From contig NZ_WUAF01000009.1 of assembly GCF_009800965.1 (NCBI RefSeq), positions 1 through 64,000 of the forward strand: 64,000 bases of DNA. Direction: 5' to 3'. This DNA comes from Cognatazoarcus halotolerans. Its GTDB lineage: Bacteria; Pseudomonadota; Gammaproteobacteria; Burkholderiales; Rhodocyclaceae. This document shows, piece by piece, positions 45,699 to 56,600 of the stretch. Made by a program: the position numbers and the translations under genes. Below the pieces are notes generated by a model. It ran no database searches, was not told the origin of the DNA, and saw only the letters and a program-made list of their open reading frames with translations. How positions within the stretch are numbered: position 1 is the first letter of the stretch; every line of letters starts with the position of its first letter.

Positions 45699-47838
45699 TG
45701 AAATGGGTCAGGAAGAGCCGACGTACCGCGCGGTACCACTGACTGGCCAGCGGCTCGGGACGGAAGTCGAAGCGCACCCGCACATGCTGGCCGAAGAAGG
45801 CCACGTGGGTATCGCCCTCGAGCATCACATCGAGCTGGAACATGCGTGACAAGGCCTTGTCGCCATGCGGGTCCTGCGGATCGACGGCGATCTGTCCGCC
45901 GCCGGCAATGGACAGCGCACGGCTGGGCAGCGCCGCCTCGCCCGCCGGAACCATGCGGACGATGCGCCCGTCGAGCACTTCGCCGAAGTTCTGCGCCATT
46001 CGGATCTGCACCCGATCGGTGGCGAGCCGCACCCGATCGATCTCGTCCTGACTCACCACCACCCGCGCAAGCGGGCGCACCTTGTCGGTCACGTAGCCGA
46101 GCGGCTCGCCCTTGCCGAAGTAGCGTCCTGTCATGTCCTGCCAGCCGGGCGCGATGAACACCCCGTCGGCGGCACTGCGCACCACCAGATCCGCCGAGCG
46201 CGTGCGCAGGTGCTCGAGCGCCACCCGCTCGGCGGCGAGCTGCTCGGCAACGACCTGCGCATGCGCGCGATCATCGACGAAATAGACCGCGTAAGTCGCC
46301 GCCAGCTCGGCAACCCGCGCCTCGCCCTGGCGAATCATCGCCTCGAGCTCGGGGTCGTAGCTCTGCGCCAGCACATCACCCACCGCAACCCGCTCTCCCG
46401 GCGTGACCACGAAGCGCCCCAGGAAGCCGTTCGCCCCGGCCCGCACGGTGGCCTGCTCCGACAGCCACACCACGCCCTCGGCCTGGCTGCGAAACGGTGC
46501 CGGCACCAGCACCACGACGAGCAGCAGACCGGTCAGCAGGCCGGCGGCGATACCGACCGCGCGGCCACGGTTGCGATGCACCCGGGGATGGGTGAGCAGA
46601 TGACGCACGCCCTTCACCAGCGGCACCACCGCAGTGGCGATCAGCGCCCAGATCGCCAGCAGCACACCGATCACGAAGAAGCGACTGGCGATGAAGAGCG
46701 CGATCGCCACCGTCACCAGCACCCGGTAGATCGACGAGGCGAGACCGTAGAACACGAACCAGGTCTTCTCGCCGGTGGATGCCTCGGGCGGCTCGGCCCC
46801 CTCGATCCTGAGCAGGTAACGCTCCAGCAGGTAGCCCCAGTAGGCGAGCGAGCGCTGCGCGAGATTCGGCATCTCGATGAGGTCGGCGAGGATGTAGTAG
46901 GCGTCGTAGCGCAGCAGCGGATTGCCGTTGAAAAGCAGCGTCGACACGCCCGCCACGATCATCACGTTGTAGGCCAGGGCGCGGACCATGCCGGGCTCGA
47001 CCAGCAGCCATACGTAGAGCGCCAACGCGGCGATGAAGAGTTCGACGATCATCCCGGCCGCGCCGACCAGCGCCCGCCGGTACCTGGAGGGGAACACGGT
47101 CGCCGCCGAGGCTTCGACATAGGGCACCGGGAACAGCACCAGCAACATGATGCCCATGTCGTGCACCTCGCCACCGCCCGCCTTGGTGGCGGTGGCGTGA
47201 CCCATCTCGTGCAGCGCCTTGATGACCGGGAAGACCAGCCACAGCAGCAGCAGGTTGTGCGCACCGAGCACGCGGTCGGAGAGGTTGTGGGTGAGTTCGC
47301 TCCAATGCACCGCCACCAGCACCAGCGCCGGCAGCACAACCAGCAACCACAAACACGCGCCCCAGCGTCCCCATAGCGGCGCGACGTAGGGCGCGATGCG
47401 GTTGAGGAAGGCGTCCGGATCCCACAGCGGAATGCGCAGCGCCATCGGGTTCGCGTACGAGCGGGTGCGCCTGGCGCGGCTCTGACGCTCGCCGCGCTCG
47501 AAGACTTCGGCCACGTCGGGCGTCACGTCGGCACGCAGCAGGTCGGCACCGTGCAGCTGCGCAAGCAACTGGATGACCTCGTCCTGGGTCGGGGCATCTT
47601 CGCCGAGCTGCCGTCCCGCCAGCGCCCACAGATCGGCAACGGTACGCTCGCCGTTCATCGCCGCGATGAGCAGGCGTGCAGCCGGGGTGAAGCGATGCAC
47701 CCGGTTCGAGGCGGGATCCTGCAGCAGGTACCACACCTCGCCGCGATAACGATGCCTGTGCAGCCGCACTTGGGTGCGCAGCGCCGGCCTGAGCCCCGCC
47801 ACGCGGTACCAGATGCTGCTCAGCAGCGGCGCGCTCAT
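45691..47838 (-). CDS. PqqD-like / M50 metalloprotease / HlyD fusion
   Basis: A 715-residue membrane protein from MSAPLLSSIWYRVAG. Residues about 20-100 are PqqD-like (YRGEVWYLLQDPASNRVHRFTPAARLLI). Then come several membrane helices with the site-2 protease motif HEMGHATATKAGGG (HExGH) and the second metal motif NGNPLLRYDAYYIL. The C-terminal third is a lipoyl/HlyD-like adaptor (FLGRFVVTPGERVAVGDVLAQSYDPELEAMI, IAPGWQDMTGRYFGKGEPLGYV). This architecture occurs in peptide-export and RTX-linked loci of bacteria, but its action is not established. It overlaps secA-like by 8 bp. Confidence 0.9.
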   Translation of the reverse strand: MSAPLLSSIWYRVAGLRPALRTQVRLHRHRYRGEVWYLLQDPASNRVHRFTPAARLLIAAMNGERTVADLWALAGRQLGEDAPTQDEVIQLLAQLHGADLLRADVTPDVAEVFERGERQSRARRTRSYANPMALRIPLWDPDAFLNRIAPYVAPLWGRWGACLWLLVVLPALVLVAVHWSELTHNLSDRVLGAHNLLLLWLVFPVIKALHEMGHATATKAGGGEVHDMGIMLLVLFPVPYVEASAATVFPSRYRRALVGAAGMIVELFIAALALYVWLLVEPGMVRALAYNVMIVAGVSTLLFNGNPLLRYDAYYILADLIEMPNLAQRSLAYWGYLLERYLLRIEGAEPPEASTGEKTWFVFYGLASSIYRVLVTVAIALFIASRFFVIGVLLAIWALIATAVVPLVKGVRHLLTHPRVHRNRGRAVGIAAGLLTGLLLVVVLVPAPFRSQAEGVVWLSEQATVRAGANGFLGRFVVTPGERVAVGDVLAQSYDPELEAMIRQGEARVAELAATYAVYFVDDRAHAQVVAEQLAAERVALEHLRTRSADLVVRSAADGVFIAPGWQDMTGRYFGKGEPLGYVTDKVRPLARVVVSQDEIDRVRLATDRVQIRMAQNFGEVLDGRIVRMVPAGEAALPSRALSIAGGGQIAVDPQDPHGDKALSRMFQLDVMLEGDTHVAFFGQHVRVRFDFRPEPLASQWYRAVRRLFLTHFNV

Positions 47839-47866
47839 CGATGCTGCGCGCGAGGCGCGACGGCAT

Positions 47867-49735
47867 TCATGGCAGCCAGTTCCAGGCAGCCATGCGCAGC
47901 CAGTCGACCAGGCTGTGGGTCCAGATCCAGAGCAGGCGTCGCTTGCCCGCATCGACCTTGCCCACGCCCTCCATGCCCGGCTGCAGATGGACCGACGGGT
48001 TCAGCAGACGCGCCTCCACGCGGAAATAGTTGCGCCCGTCGGCGGCGGTCGCCACCGGCGTGACCTGCTCCACCTCGAAGGGCATGACCTCGCCGGCGAG
48101 GCCGGACAGGACCAGGTTGCCCGGGCGCCCCAGACCGACGTCGGTGATGTCACGCTCGTCGACCTGCAGCACCACGCGGTAGGCATCGAGCGGCGCGATC
48201 TCGAAGAGCTTCTTACCGAGCTCCACCGGCGAGCCCAGCAACTGGCTCAGGTCGCCCGACACCACGATGCCGTCGAATGGCGCGACCAGCGTCGCTCTGG
48301 CCAGCTTGTCCTCGACCAGGGCGAGCTGGGCTTCCGCCTGGCTGATCTGGGACGCGAGCACCGTCATGGTCGCGCGCTCACCGGCCGCGAACGCCTGTCG
48401 ATGCTTGCGCATGAGCTGTTCGCGCTCGGACAGCCAGCGGGTTTTTTCCAGCCTGAGTTCGCGGTCGTCGAGGCGGCACAATACCTGCCCCTGCTTCACC
48501 CGGTCGCCCGCCCTGACAAGGCTTTCGAGCAGATAGCCGTCGAAGGGCGCCACCGCGGCACGCTGCACCGCACCCTCGATCACGGTCTTCGCATTGACGC
48601 GATAGTCCGTCTCGACGAAGGTCAGGACTACCGCGAGCGCCGCGACCACGAACACCACCAGCTTCAAACCCGGGTGGCGTGGCCCGAACAGCTTGCGCAG
48701 CTGCCCGGTGGCAGCGTCCGACGCGCGCGCGAGGACACCCTTGTCGTTCTCGCGCTTGAGTGTGAGGATCGGCCCGAGCAGCAGGCCGAATGTCTTCGCA
48801 AGCTCGACCTCTCCCTCGCCGAAAGGCTCGCCCTCGGTACGTTCCAGGGTCAGCACCCCGCAGGTCACACCGCCTTCGACCAGCGGAACCGAGACGATGC
48901 CGATATCGCCGCATTCACGCGCAAGATCGGCGTGAGCCAGCAGGCCCAGGTCGTCGGCCTTCGCCGGCGGGAACACGATCGCCACATCGAGATCGAGCAC
49001 CTCGTCCATGGCTGCACCGATGCAACGCACCAGTTCGGCCTTGCGGTCGAAATCCGCGGTGTGGGAGAGCGTGTCCACACGGATCGAGCCCGATGCCTCC
49101 CAGCCCAGGCTGACGCGTTCGCAGCCCAGCCGCGCGGCAAGCTCGTTGGCCACCGCCATTGCCGCGGCGCCGAATTGCCGCTCCTGCATGGCGGTGGCCA
49201 CCAGGTCGGTGAGCACGCCGAATCGATCGAGGCGCGCCTGGGTGCGCGCCAGCGCGTGCTGGCGGAAATCATCGACCAGCCAGGCGGTGCCCCAGTGGAT
49301 CAGGCGCAGCGCGCGCTGCAACTCAGCCTCGCTGCGCGGCGCGAGGTCGAGCACCACCGCGGCTTCGAGGGCGCCCGAGACCTGCACCGGATAACCCACG
49401 TAGGCGGGCTGATCCAGCACCGGCGGCGACACGCCGTCCGGCGCCGAGGCGATCCCGCGTCCTTCGATCAGGGTCCGCTCGGCGATCGGCGCGAGGTACT
49501 GCATGGTGCGCCCCGCATCCGGCCACACCGCGGCCACCGCGAAGGCGCCCTGCGCATCCGAGCGCGACAGCAACAACGCGCCGTTGACCCGCTCCACCTG
49601 GGTACACAGGATGGCCAGCCAGCTGCGGCAGAACGCAGCGGTATCGGAAGCCGCGGAAAACTGCGCCCAGGCCGCCGACTCCGCGCGGGCGTGATCCTCG
49701 GCGGCAATGGAATGGACGGATGCGGTCTGGGTCAT
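47867..49735 (-). CDS. GAF-HlyD fusion membrane protein
   Basis: A 622-residue protein. The N-terminal 330 residues have no signal and include two GAF-like folds (FCRSWLAILCTQVERVNGALLLSR..., LGCERVSLGWEASGSIRVDTLS..., VPLVEGGVTCGVLTLER). One membrane helix follows (LKLVVFVVAALAVVLTFVETDY), then a periplasmic HlyD-like adaptor: APFDGYLLESLVRAGDRVKQGQVLCRLDD, a coiled coil, and ATLVAPFDGIVVSGDLSQLLG. The cytosolic sensor linked to an export adaptor suggests ligand-gated export. Adjacent to sapC and the M50 gene. Confidence 0.9.
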   Translation of the reverse strand: MTQTASVHSIAAEDHARAESAAWAQFSAASDTAAFCRSWLAILCTQVERVNGALLLSRSDAQGAFAVAAVWPDAGRTMQYLAPIAERTLIEGRGIASAPDGVSPPVLDQPAYVGYPVQVSGALEAAVVLDLAPRSEAELQRALRLIHWGTAWLVDDFRQHALARTQARLDRFGVLTDLVATAMQERQFGAAAMAVANELAARLGCERVSLGWEASGSIRVDTLSHTADFDRKAELVRCIGAAMDEVLDLDVAIVFPPAKADDLGLLAHADLARECGDIGIVSVPLVEGGVTCGVLTLERTEGEPFGEGEVELAKTFGLLLGPILTLKRENDKGVLARASDAATGQLRKLFGPRHPGLKLVVFVVAALAVVLTFVETDYRVNAKTVIEGAVQRAAVAPFDGYLLESLVRAGDRVKQGQVLCRLDDRELRLEKTRWLSEREQLMRKHRQAFAAGERATMTVLASQISQAEAQLALVEDKLARATLVAPFDGIVVSGDLSQLLGSPVELGKKLFEIAPLDAYRVVLQVDERDITDVGLGRPGNLVLSGLAGEVMPFEVEQVTPVATAADGRNYFRVEARLLNPSVHLQPGMEGVGKVDAGKRRLLWIWTHSLVDWLRMAAWNWLP

Positions 49736-49829
49736 GCTGCCGTGCTGCCGGCAGCGCCGCCCTCAGCCCGCCGGGCTGCGGGCAGGCTGAACACGGACTT
49801 GGCGGAAGGACTACGCAAAGACGCGTGCC

Positions 49830-50618
49830 TCAAGCATCGGCAACCGCCTCGGCCTGGGCTCCGGCTGCCGCGTCCTCGGCCGCGGCCTGCGGCGTCTCGG
49901 TCGTCGCCGCGATCCGGTCGCGCATCAGGTTGAAATTGCGCATCGATTGCAGATGCAGATAGATCAGCTCAAGTTCGTCGGTGCTTGCCAGCTTCTCGAG
50001 GGCATCGCCCGACAAGGCCTTGAGCTTCTTGCGATCGATCGCCATGAAACCGGTCAGCGAAAGCCGCTCGCCCGAGGGCAGGGCCATGGTGGCCTGCATC
50101 GGCTCGAACAGGTCGAGCTCCTTGAGACGCTCGCAGAAGGCCTGGGTGCGCTGGAACTGGGCCTGGTACTCCTGCAGGAACTTGAGCACGTTATCGACGT
50201 ACTCGGTCGGTTTTCCGTCCTCGCCGAAGAGTGCCTGGCCGCGGCCTTCGCGATTGAAGCCGGCAAAGGCCTCGTCGACGCACAGGGTGAAGGTCTTGCC
50301 GTCGTCGCTCGCCGAGAAAACAAAGGGATAGCGGCGCACGAAGGCCGGCAGGTAGGTGGCCTTCCAGCCGTCGTCGGAGTCGAGGTAGGCATTTTCGTTG
50401 CCGCGCATGCCGAGAATCACCGAGGGCATGATCACCCCGTCCTTGCCGGCAAAGACGATTGCGTACTCGGGTGCCGCCGCGGGAAACTCGACCGCCATCA
50501 GCGGCACCGAATTCACCTTGCGGCTGAAGGCGTAGCCGCTGCCGGTATTGACCGAGCAGTCGGCGTGACGGGCCTTGGAGACGGGCACCGCGGTTTCGTA
50601 GATCAGCAACTGGGTCAT
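49830..50618 (-). CDS. SapC family protein
   Basis: A 262-residue SapC-family protein; the ATG at 50618 follows GGAGGAGAG, and a TTG two codons upstream is less likely. Segments are VNSVPLMAVEFPAAAPEYAIVF, DSDDGWKATYLPAFVRRYPFVFS, and FAGFNREGRGQALFGEDGKPTEYVDNVLKFLQEY. In Campylobacter fetus sapC sits with the type 1 secretion genes for S-layer proteins; its biochemical role is unknown. No signal peptide. It follows the giant RTX gene after 70 bp, supporting a role in surface-protein export or folding. The C-terminal tail is Ala-rich. Confidence 0.9.
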   Translation of the reverse strand: MTQLLIYETAVPVSKARHADCSVNTGSGYAFSRKVNSVPLMAVEFPAAAPEYAIVFAGKDGVIMPSVILGMRGNENAYLDSDDGWKATYLPAFVRRYPFVFSASDDGKTFTLCVDEAFAGFNREGRGQALFGEDGKPTEYVDNVLKFLQEYQAQFQRTQAFCERLKELDLFEPMQATMALPSGERLSLTGFMAIDRKKLKALSGDALEKLASTDELELIYLHLQSMRNFNLMRDRIAATTETPQAAAEDAAAGAQAEAVADA

Positions 50619-50688
50619 GCGCAACTCTCCTCCATCGGGGGTAAGGCTGGGGCTGCCGGAGGCAGCCTCCAGTGACTGGCATCAAGGG

Positions 50689-53600
50689 TCATCGATCGGC
50701 CATCGCCTGCGTCTCCAGCTGCGGCGAGGTGCGTGTCGTCACGGGGATCAGCACGCGCAGATCGGCGTTCGGATTGCGTTCCTGCTGGCTCTGCGCGCCA
50801 TGATTGACGAAATCGCCGAGCCAGTCCACCGGTGCTTTTGCGCCTGCCAGAGGGCGCTCACCCGGAGTGAATACCGCCTGCCAGTCGATCACCGGTGCGG
50901 CAGCGCTTGTTGCGCCACCGGACGGTACGGTAAAGGTCGGCAGCAGGGTTTCATGCTGGCCCCGCGGTGGCTCCGCGGGGGCGACGCTGCGTGTCCCCGC
51001 GGCAAGCGTCGCCTGCATCACACCGTCGCCGGCATGGTCCAGCCCGCCCGCGTGGCCCAATTCGTGGGCCAGCACCGAGAGCAGATCCATGCGCCCTGCG
51101 GCGGGGCCGCGCAGCAAGCCGAACTCGCGGTCGTCCCGCGGCGTGCCATCGACGAACCAGCCATAGCCGGCGGCATCCGCGTCGATGTACACCACGCCGT
51201 CGCGATAGGCCCCCAGCTCCAGGCCTTCCAGATCGACGACCTGGATATCGACCTGCCGCAGCGCCTCGACGAAGGCCGCGTCCTCGACCAGCGACCAGCG
51301 CCGGATTGCCTCATCGACCAGCGGCGCGAGCCGTGCGTCGGTGAGCGACTGGCTTGCCGCGAGATGGCCGCTGCCGGCCGCCTCGGCTGCCATCAGCGTG
51401 CTGGTGATCACCGTGTCGGGCGCGAAGGACGGATCGTTGGTCTTGAATCCGACCGAATCGAAGGAAGCCGCCGCCCCCTTCGCAAAGAGTCCGAAGCGAC
51501 CGTCGATGGTGATGCCGTTGTAGGCGAATCCTGCGGTTACCTGGCCGCCTACGCTGACGCTCACGGTGGCGCCGCGCAACTTCACGTCGAGCAGGTAGTC
51601 GGTGCCCGCCACGAGCGACTTCGCCACCGTCGCGTCGGCCGTCCAGCTGTTGCCCTGGCGGTGGCCGATCACGACCTGCTTGTTGGCCACGTCGAGCATC
51701 ACGAACTTGTAGTCGGTGGGGCTGTACAGGTCGAACACGAAACCCGCCTGGGTCGTCGTGCTGAAGGTCGCCGACAGGTCGAGAACGGAAGCCGGGGCAA
51801 GCTGGGTAAGCCCCTGCAGATTGGCAAGGCTCAACGCGGTCTGCCCCGCTGCCGGGCTTGCCACATAGCGGCCCGCGCTCTGCGCGAAGCTGCCGCCCGA
51901 GACATCCGCGCCACCCGCGAAGAGAATGTTGGTGGCATCCCCGAAGTCCTCCCGGGTATTCAGCGTCACCGCGGGCGGAAGCACCTGCACAGCGATGTTG
52001 TCGATCGCGCCGCGCGCGTTGTCCGAGCCGAAGCCCACCAGGCCCCAGTTGAGCCCGTAGTTCCAGCCATCCACCACCGTCGGTGCGTAGGTGTGGCTGA
52101 ACACGTTGGCATTGTCGATGACGAGGGTGGCGGTGAGGCCATTGACCGCCAGCAGCATGTTGTACCAGGTGTCGGCCTTCAGCCCGCCCTTCACCGAGGC
52201 CTGCTCGTCGACGATCCAGCCGGTGGCGTTGCGATGGCCCATCACCAGCTTGCTGTTGGAAATGTCGAGGCCGGCGAACTTGAAGTTGGTCTCGCCCTGG
52301 TAGTCGAAGATGATGTAGCTGTTGGCCTTCCAACCCGAGGTGGGCTTGAAGCCCTGGATGGTGGCCTGCACCTCGTAGTAGCCCGGCAACGCATCACCTA
52401 CCTGGTACACCGCCACCGCGTCACCGTGCAGCGAGCTCGCCGCCACCTGCATGGTGCCATTCACCGCCGACCAGCTGCCGCTGTCCGCCGCCAGCGCCTC
52501 GGGTGCGCCGCTGTTGAAGGTGGCGCTCCTGAGCACGTCGCGCTTGCCGCCGGGGATGTTGCCCGCCTGCGGATCGGTCGGCGCGCCGGTCTGGTCGTGC
52601 CAGGCGTAGTCCTTCTGGCGGATCACGCCGAGCTCGCCGGCCGGCTCGCCATTGCGCGCGGCCTCGGTCCAGCTGAGATCGGCCGCGCGGGTCGGGTCGG
52701 CGCCGTCGGAGCCGGACAAGGCATACAGGAACTCCGCCAGCTGCGGCTGCAGCGTGCGGCTCACGGTGGCCATGCCGAAGGGCGCGAAGGGCACCAGGTA
52801 GCTGTTGAATTCGCCCACCCAGTCGATCAGCCGGTCGCCGCCGGTGTTGCCGATCAGGATGTCGCGGCCAGCCCCGCCGTAGGCCCGGTCCTCGTAGCTG
52901 GGCTGGGTGTCGGGGGCGTTGTTGGCGCCACCATTGGTGTCCTGGTTGTCGTCGGCATTGAGCAGGTCGTTGCCGAAACCGCCGTAGATGTCGTCGCGCC
53001 CGGTGCCGCCGACGAGCCAGTCGTTGCCGAGGTCGCCGAAGATGCGGTCGTCGCCGTCGTTCCAGGCCTCGGGGTAGCTGTCCGGCGTCTGCCCGGTAGC
53101 CTTATCGATGGTGCCCGCCTGCACATACACCCCTTCGTGGGTGCTGAAGTTGAGGAACCACTGCAGGCCGGTGCCATCCTTGTTGAGCGAGCCGTCCGCA
53201 TTGAGCAGGATCTTGCGCAGCGGATCGTACTCGTCGTAGAGCGCGAACTCGCCCGCCCGGCGCAGGCGGTCGTAGTGCCAGCCATCCACGTCGTCCGGGT
53301 TGAAGCGCAACGCATCGCCCGGGTTGAACGGTCGCGCGTAGTCGCTGCGCTCGATGCCGGCAAGGCTGCCGTCGGCCTTCGACACCTGGGTCCAGGCTTT
53401 GTCGAGCCCTTCCCCGCTGAGCGCCTCGCCGCCGAGGATCGCGTCATCCCCCGAGCCGCCATGCAGCCAGTCGCTGCCGAGACCGCCGAAGATGATGTCG
53501 TTGGAGTAGTGGCCGTTGTTGAAGAACTCGAAGGGATCGTTCTGCTTCGGTCCCGAGGTGACGAACTCGTCGTATTGCCCCGCCCAGTCCGGGTCGACGC

Positions 53601-56600
53601 TGAAGGGTGTGATGTTCACCGACTTCTTGAGCTGGCCGGAGATGTTGATGGTGGCCTGCTGGATCGAGCCCGGCGTCTTGATGAATTCGTCGAGCACGTC
53701 GCCGTTGGCGTTCTTGAGGTCGGTATCCTTGTCCTTAAGGCCGGCCACGCCGTTGAGCGCTTCGCCGATGGTCGAGTTGCGGCTGGTCATGATGCGGCCG
53801 TCGTCGCCGATCACCCCGTCGTTGCCGGTGCCGCCCGAGATCCAGTCGTTGCCGGTGCCGCCGATGATGTCGTCGTCCTGGCCCTCGCCGAAGATGATGT
53901 CGTGGCCGAGCTGGCCGTAGATGAAGTCGTCTCCCGACTCGCCGTGGATCTCGTCACTGCCCCCTCGGTCGGACGCAGCCGCGGCGTCGTAGAGGATGCC
54001 GCCCGGGGTGTAGTCGAGCTGTTCCACCGCGCGCACCACGATGTGGTGGTAGCCGGCGCCGGAGCCGATCGCCTCGGTGTCGTAGGCGTAGTTGAGCAGG
54101 CCGCCGGTGCTCGCCACGAATCCGTTGGCCGCCGTCGGCGCATAGTCGCCGGTGCCGCGTACCGTGCCATTGACGCCGACCAGGCGCAGGATGCGGCCGT
54201 TGTCGCCGACGATGGTGTCCGCATCCAGGGCGTGGCCGTCGGGCTTGACCGTCACCACGCCGTTTGCGTCGACCGTGGCGTCGCCGTAGTTGTTGCGCGA
54301 GATGTCGGTGCCGGCACCGCCGAAGATCAGGTCGGCACCGTCCGGACGCATTTCGGCGGTGGTGAAGCCGAACAGGTCGGAGCTGCCGCCGAGGATGTCG
54401 TCCTGGCCGAGGTTGCCGAAGATCACGTCCCTGCCGCCATTGCCCTCGATGTAGTCGTCGGCGTCGCCGAGGCCTTCGAAGCTGGCCGCCACATTCAGGT
54501 CGCCGATGCCGCTGGCCACCGTGTTGCGCCAGGCGTCGTAGGCGGTGAAATCGGTGACGGCAAGCTTGCTGCCGTCGCTGCGCGTGACGCTCAACTGGGC
54601 CGCTGCCAGGTTGTCGGCATAGGAGAGACGCGCCGGCAGGCTGGCACCCAGTCCGATCGTGCCGTCGCCCTGGATCACGTCGTCGCCGAGCTGGCCGAAG
54701 ATCTCGTCCTCGCCCGCGCCGCCGGCGATATAGTCGTTGCCGTAGGACTCCGGGTGGTTCAGCTCGATGTCGTCGCTGTGGTCAAGCAGCATGATGTGGA
54801 ACTGGGTGTGGTGGCGCGGATCAGCGCGCCAGGTCGCGGTGGCGAAGCTGTCGATCGCGTCGAACTGGCGATCGCTGATCGAAGCTGCGCTGGGCGAATT
54901 CGGCACCCCCGGCACATAGTAGATCTGCGTGCCCGAGAGCGTCCGGAAACGCACATCGATATCGTCTGGCCGATAGCAGATCTCGGCGTTGTCGCCGGCG
55001 ATCGCGTCCACCCCGGCGCCGCCGTCGATGCGGTCGTCGCCATCCAGGGCGTAATGGAACACGCCCTGGTCGTCCGTCACGCCAGCCACGTTACTGCCGC
55101 CGATCAGCACGTCGTCGCCATCACCGCCGTAGAGCACGTCATCGCCCTGCTGGCCCATGATCAGGTCGTCGCCACCCTGGCCGAACACCAGGTCGTCACC
55201 GGCGCCGGTGCTCTTGTCGACGTTGAGCGCCTCGAACAGCAGGAAGCCCTGGTTGGCGTGCGCGGAGCCGTCCTGGTTCTCGAGGTCCCAGCACACCGGC
55301 CGCAGGCTGATCTCGGGGATGAAGGGCACACCGTTCTTGCACTCGATGCGGCCCTGGTCACCGAACACCAGGTCGTCCCCGTCGCCGGCGTAGATCACGT
55401 CGCCGCCCGCGCCGCCGAAGATCACGTCGTTGAGGTCGCTGCCGGTGATGAAGTCGCGCCCGCCGTCCTCGAAGCCGATGGTCTCGATCTCGCAGACGAT
55501 GAATTCATGCACCGAGAAGACCATCAGCGACGGGGCGACATCGAACTCCGCCGAGGTGAGCTTGCCGCTGTCGCCCAGCGCGATGTTCGAACCCTGGCCG
55601 GTGCGTATCACGTCCTCGTCCTGGCCGCCCAGCACGATGTCGTTGCGGTCGCCGGTGTCGATGGTGTCCTTGCCGCCCATCGCGGTGGCGATCGACCAGA
55701 TCCGGTCGATGTCGTCGGTGCGCGCCGGATTCACCAGCGGCTCGGCCTGCAGGATCTCCTCGGCCAGGTAGTCCACCAAGCCGTGGTCGCCGAACACGAT
55801 GTTGTTGCCATCGCCCACGGCAGTGCCGCCGCTGCTGGCGAAGGCGTTGATGATGTCGTCGCCGCCACCGCCGAAGATCATGTCGCGGCCGATGCCGGTG
55901 GTGATCGTGTCGTTGCCGTTGCCCTCTTCATTGGCCGCGCCGTTGGTGCTGCCGGTGGCGATCGAGGTGACCAGGCCGAGCACCTGCACCTGGTAGTCGT
56001 CGTCGCTCTTGGCGCTGCCGACCGGCGCATTGACGCCGGCATCGACGCCGAGGATGCGGCCATGGTCGCCGAAGACGATGTTCTGACCGGCGCCCGCGTC
56101 GATGATGTCGCCACCCTGGCCGCCGAAGATGATGTCGTCCGAGGCGTCGTCGGTGATCGTGTCGGCCGCGCCGTAGGCCGCGCCGGTGTCGATGCTCTCG
56201 ACCAGATCGAGTGTCGTCAGGTCGCTGTCGGGGTGGCCGAAGTAGTCGGCCGCGATGTAGCTCAGCCGTCCCTGGTCACCGAAGATCACGTCCGCATCCG
56301 CGCCACCGCTGATGGTGTCCGAACCGTTGCCGCCGAGGATGCGGTCGAGGCCCGCGTTGCCCTCGATGGTATCGTTCGCGCCATTGCCGGGCTCGGCGCT
56401 GTAGATCTCCTCGATGAAGCCGGTGGTGAGCAGCTTGTCACTGGCGGTGGCGCTGAAGGCGTTGAAGAAGGCCGAGCGCCCGGCCGCCGCGGCGTAGTCC
56501 TCGTGGATGGTGCCGCGCGGCACGATCTGCTGCACCACGCCGTGGTCGCCGAAGATCACGTCGTTGCCGGTGCCGCCGTAGAGCTTGTCCTTGCCGGCGA

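Noticed and set aside
43845-47376. Two long plus-strand frames opposite the SecA-like and M50 genes
   Set aside because: Shadow frames; all motifs are on the minus strand.
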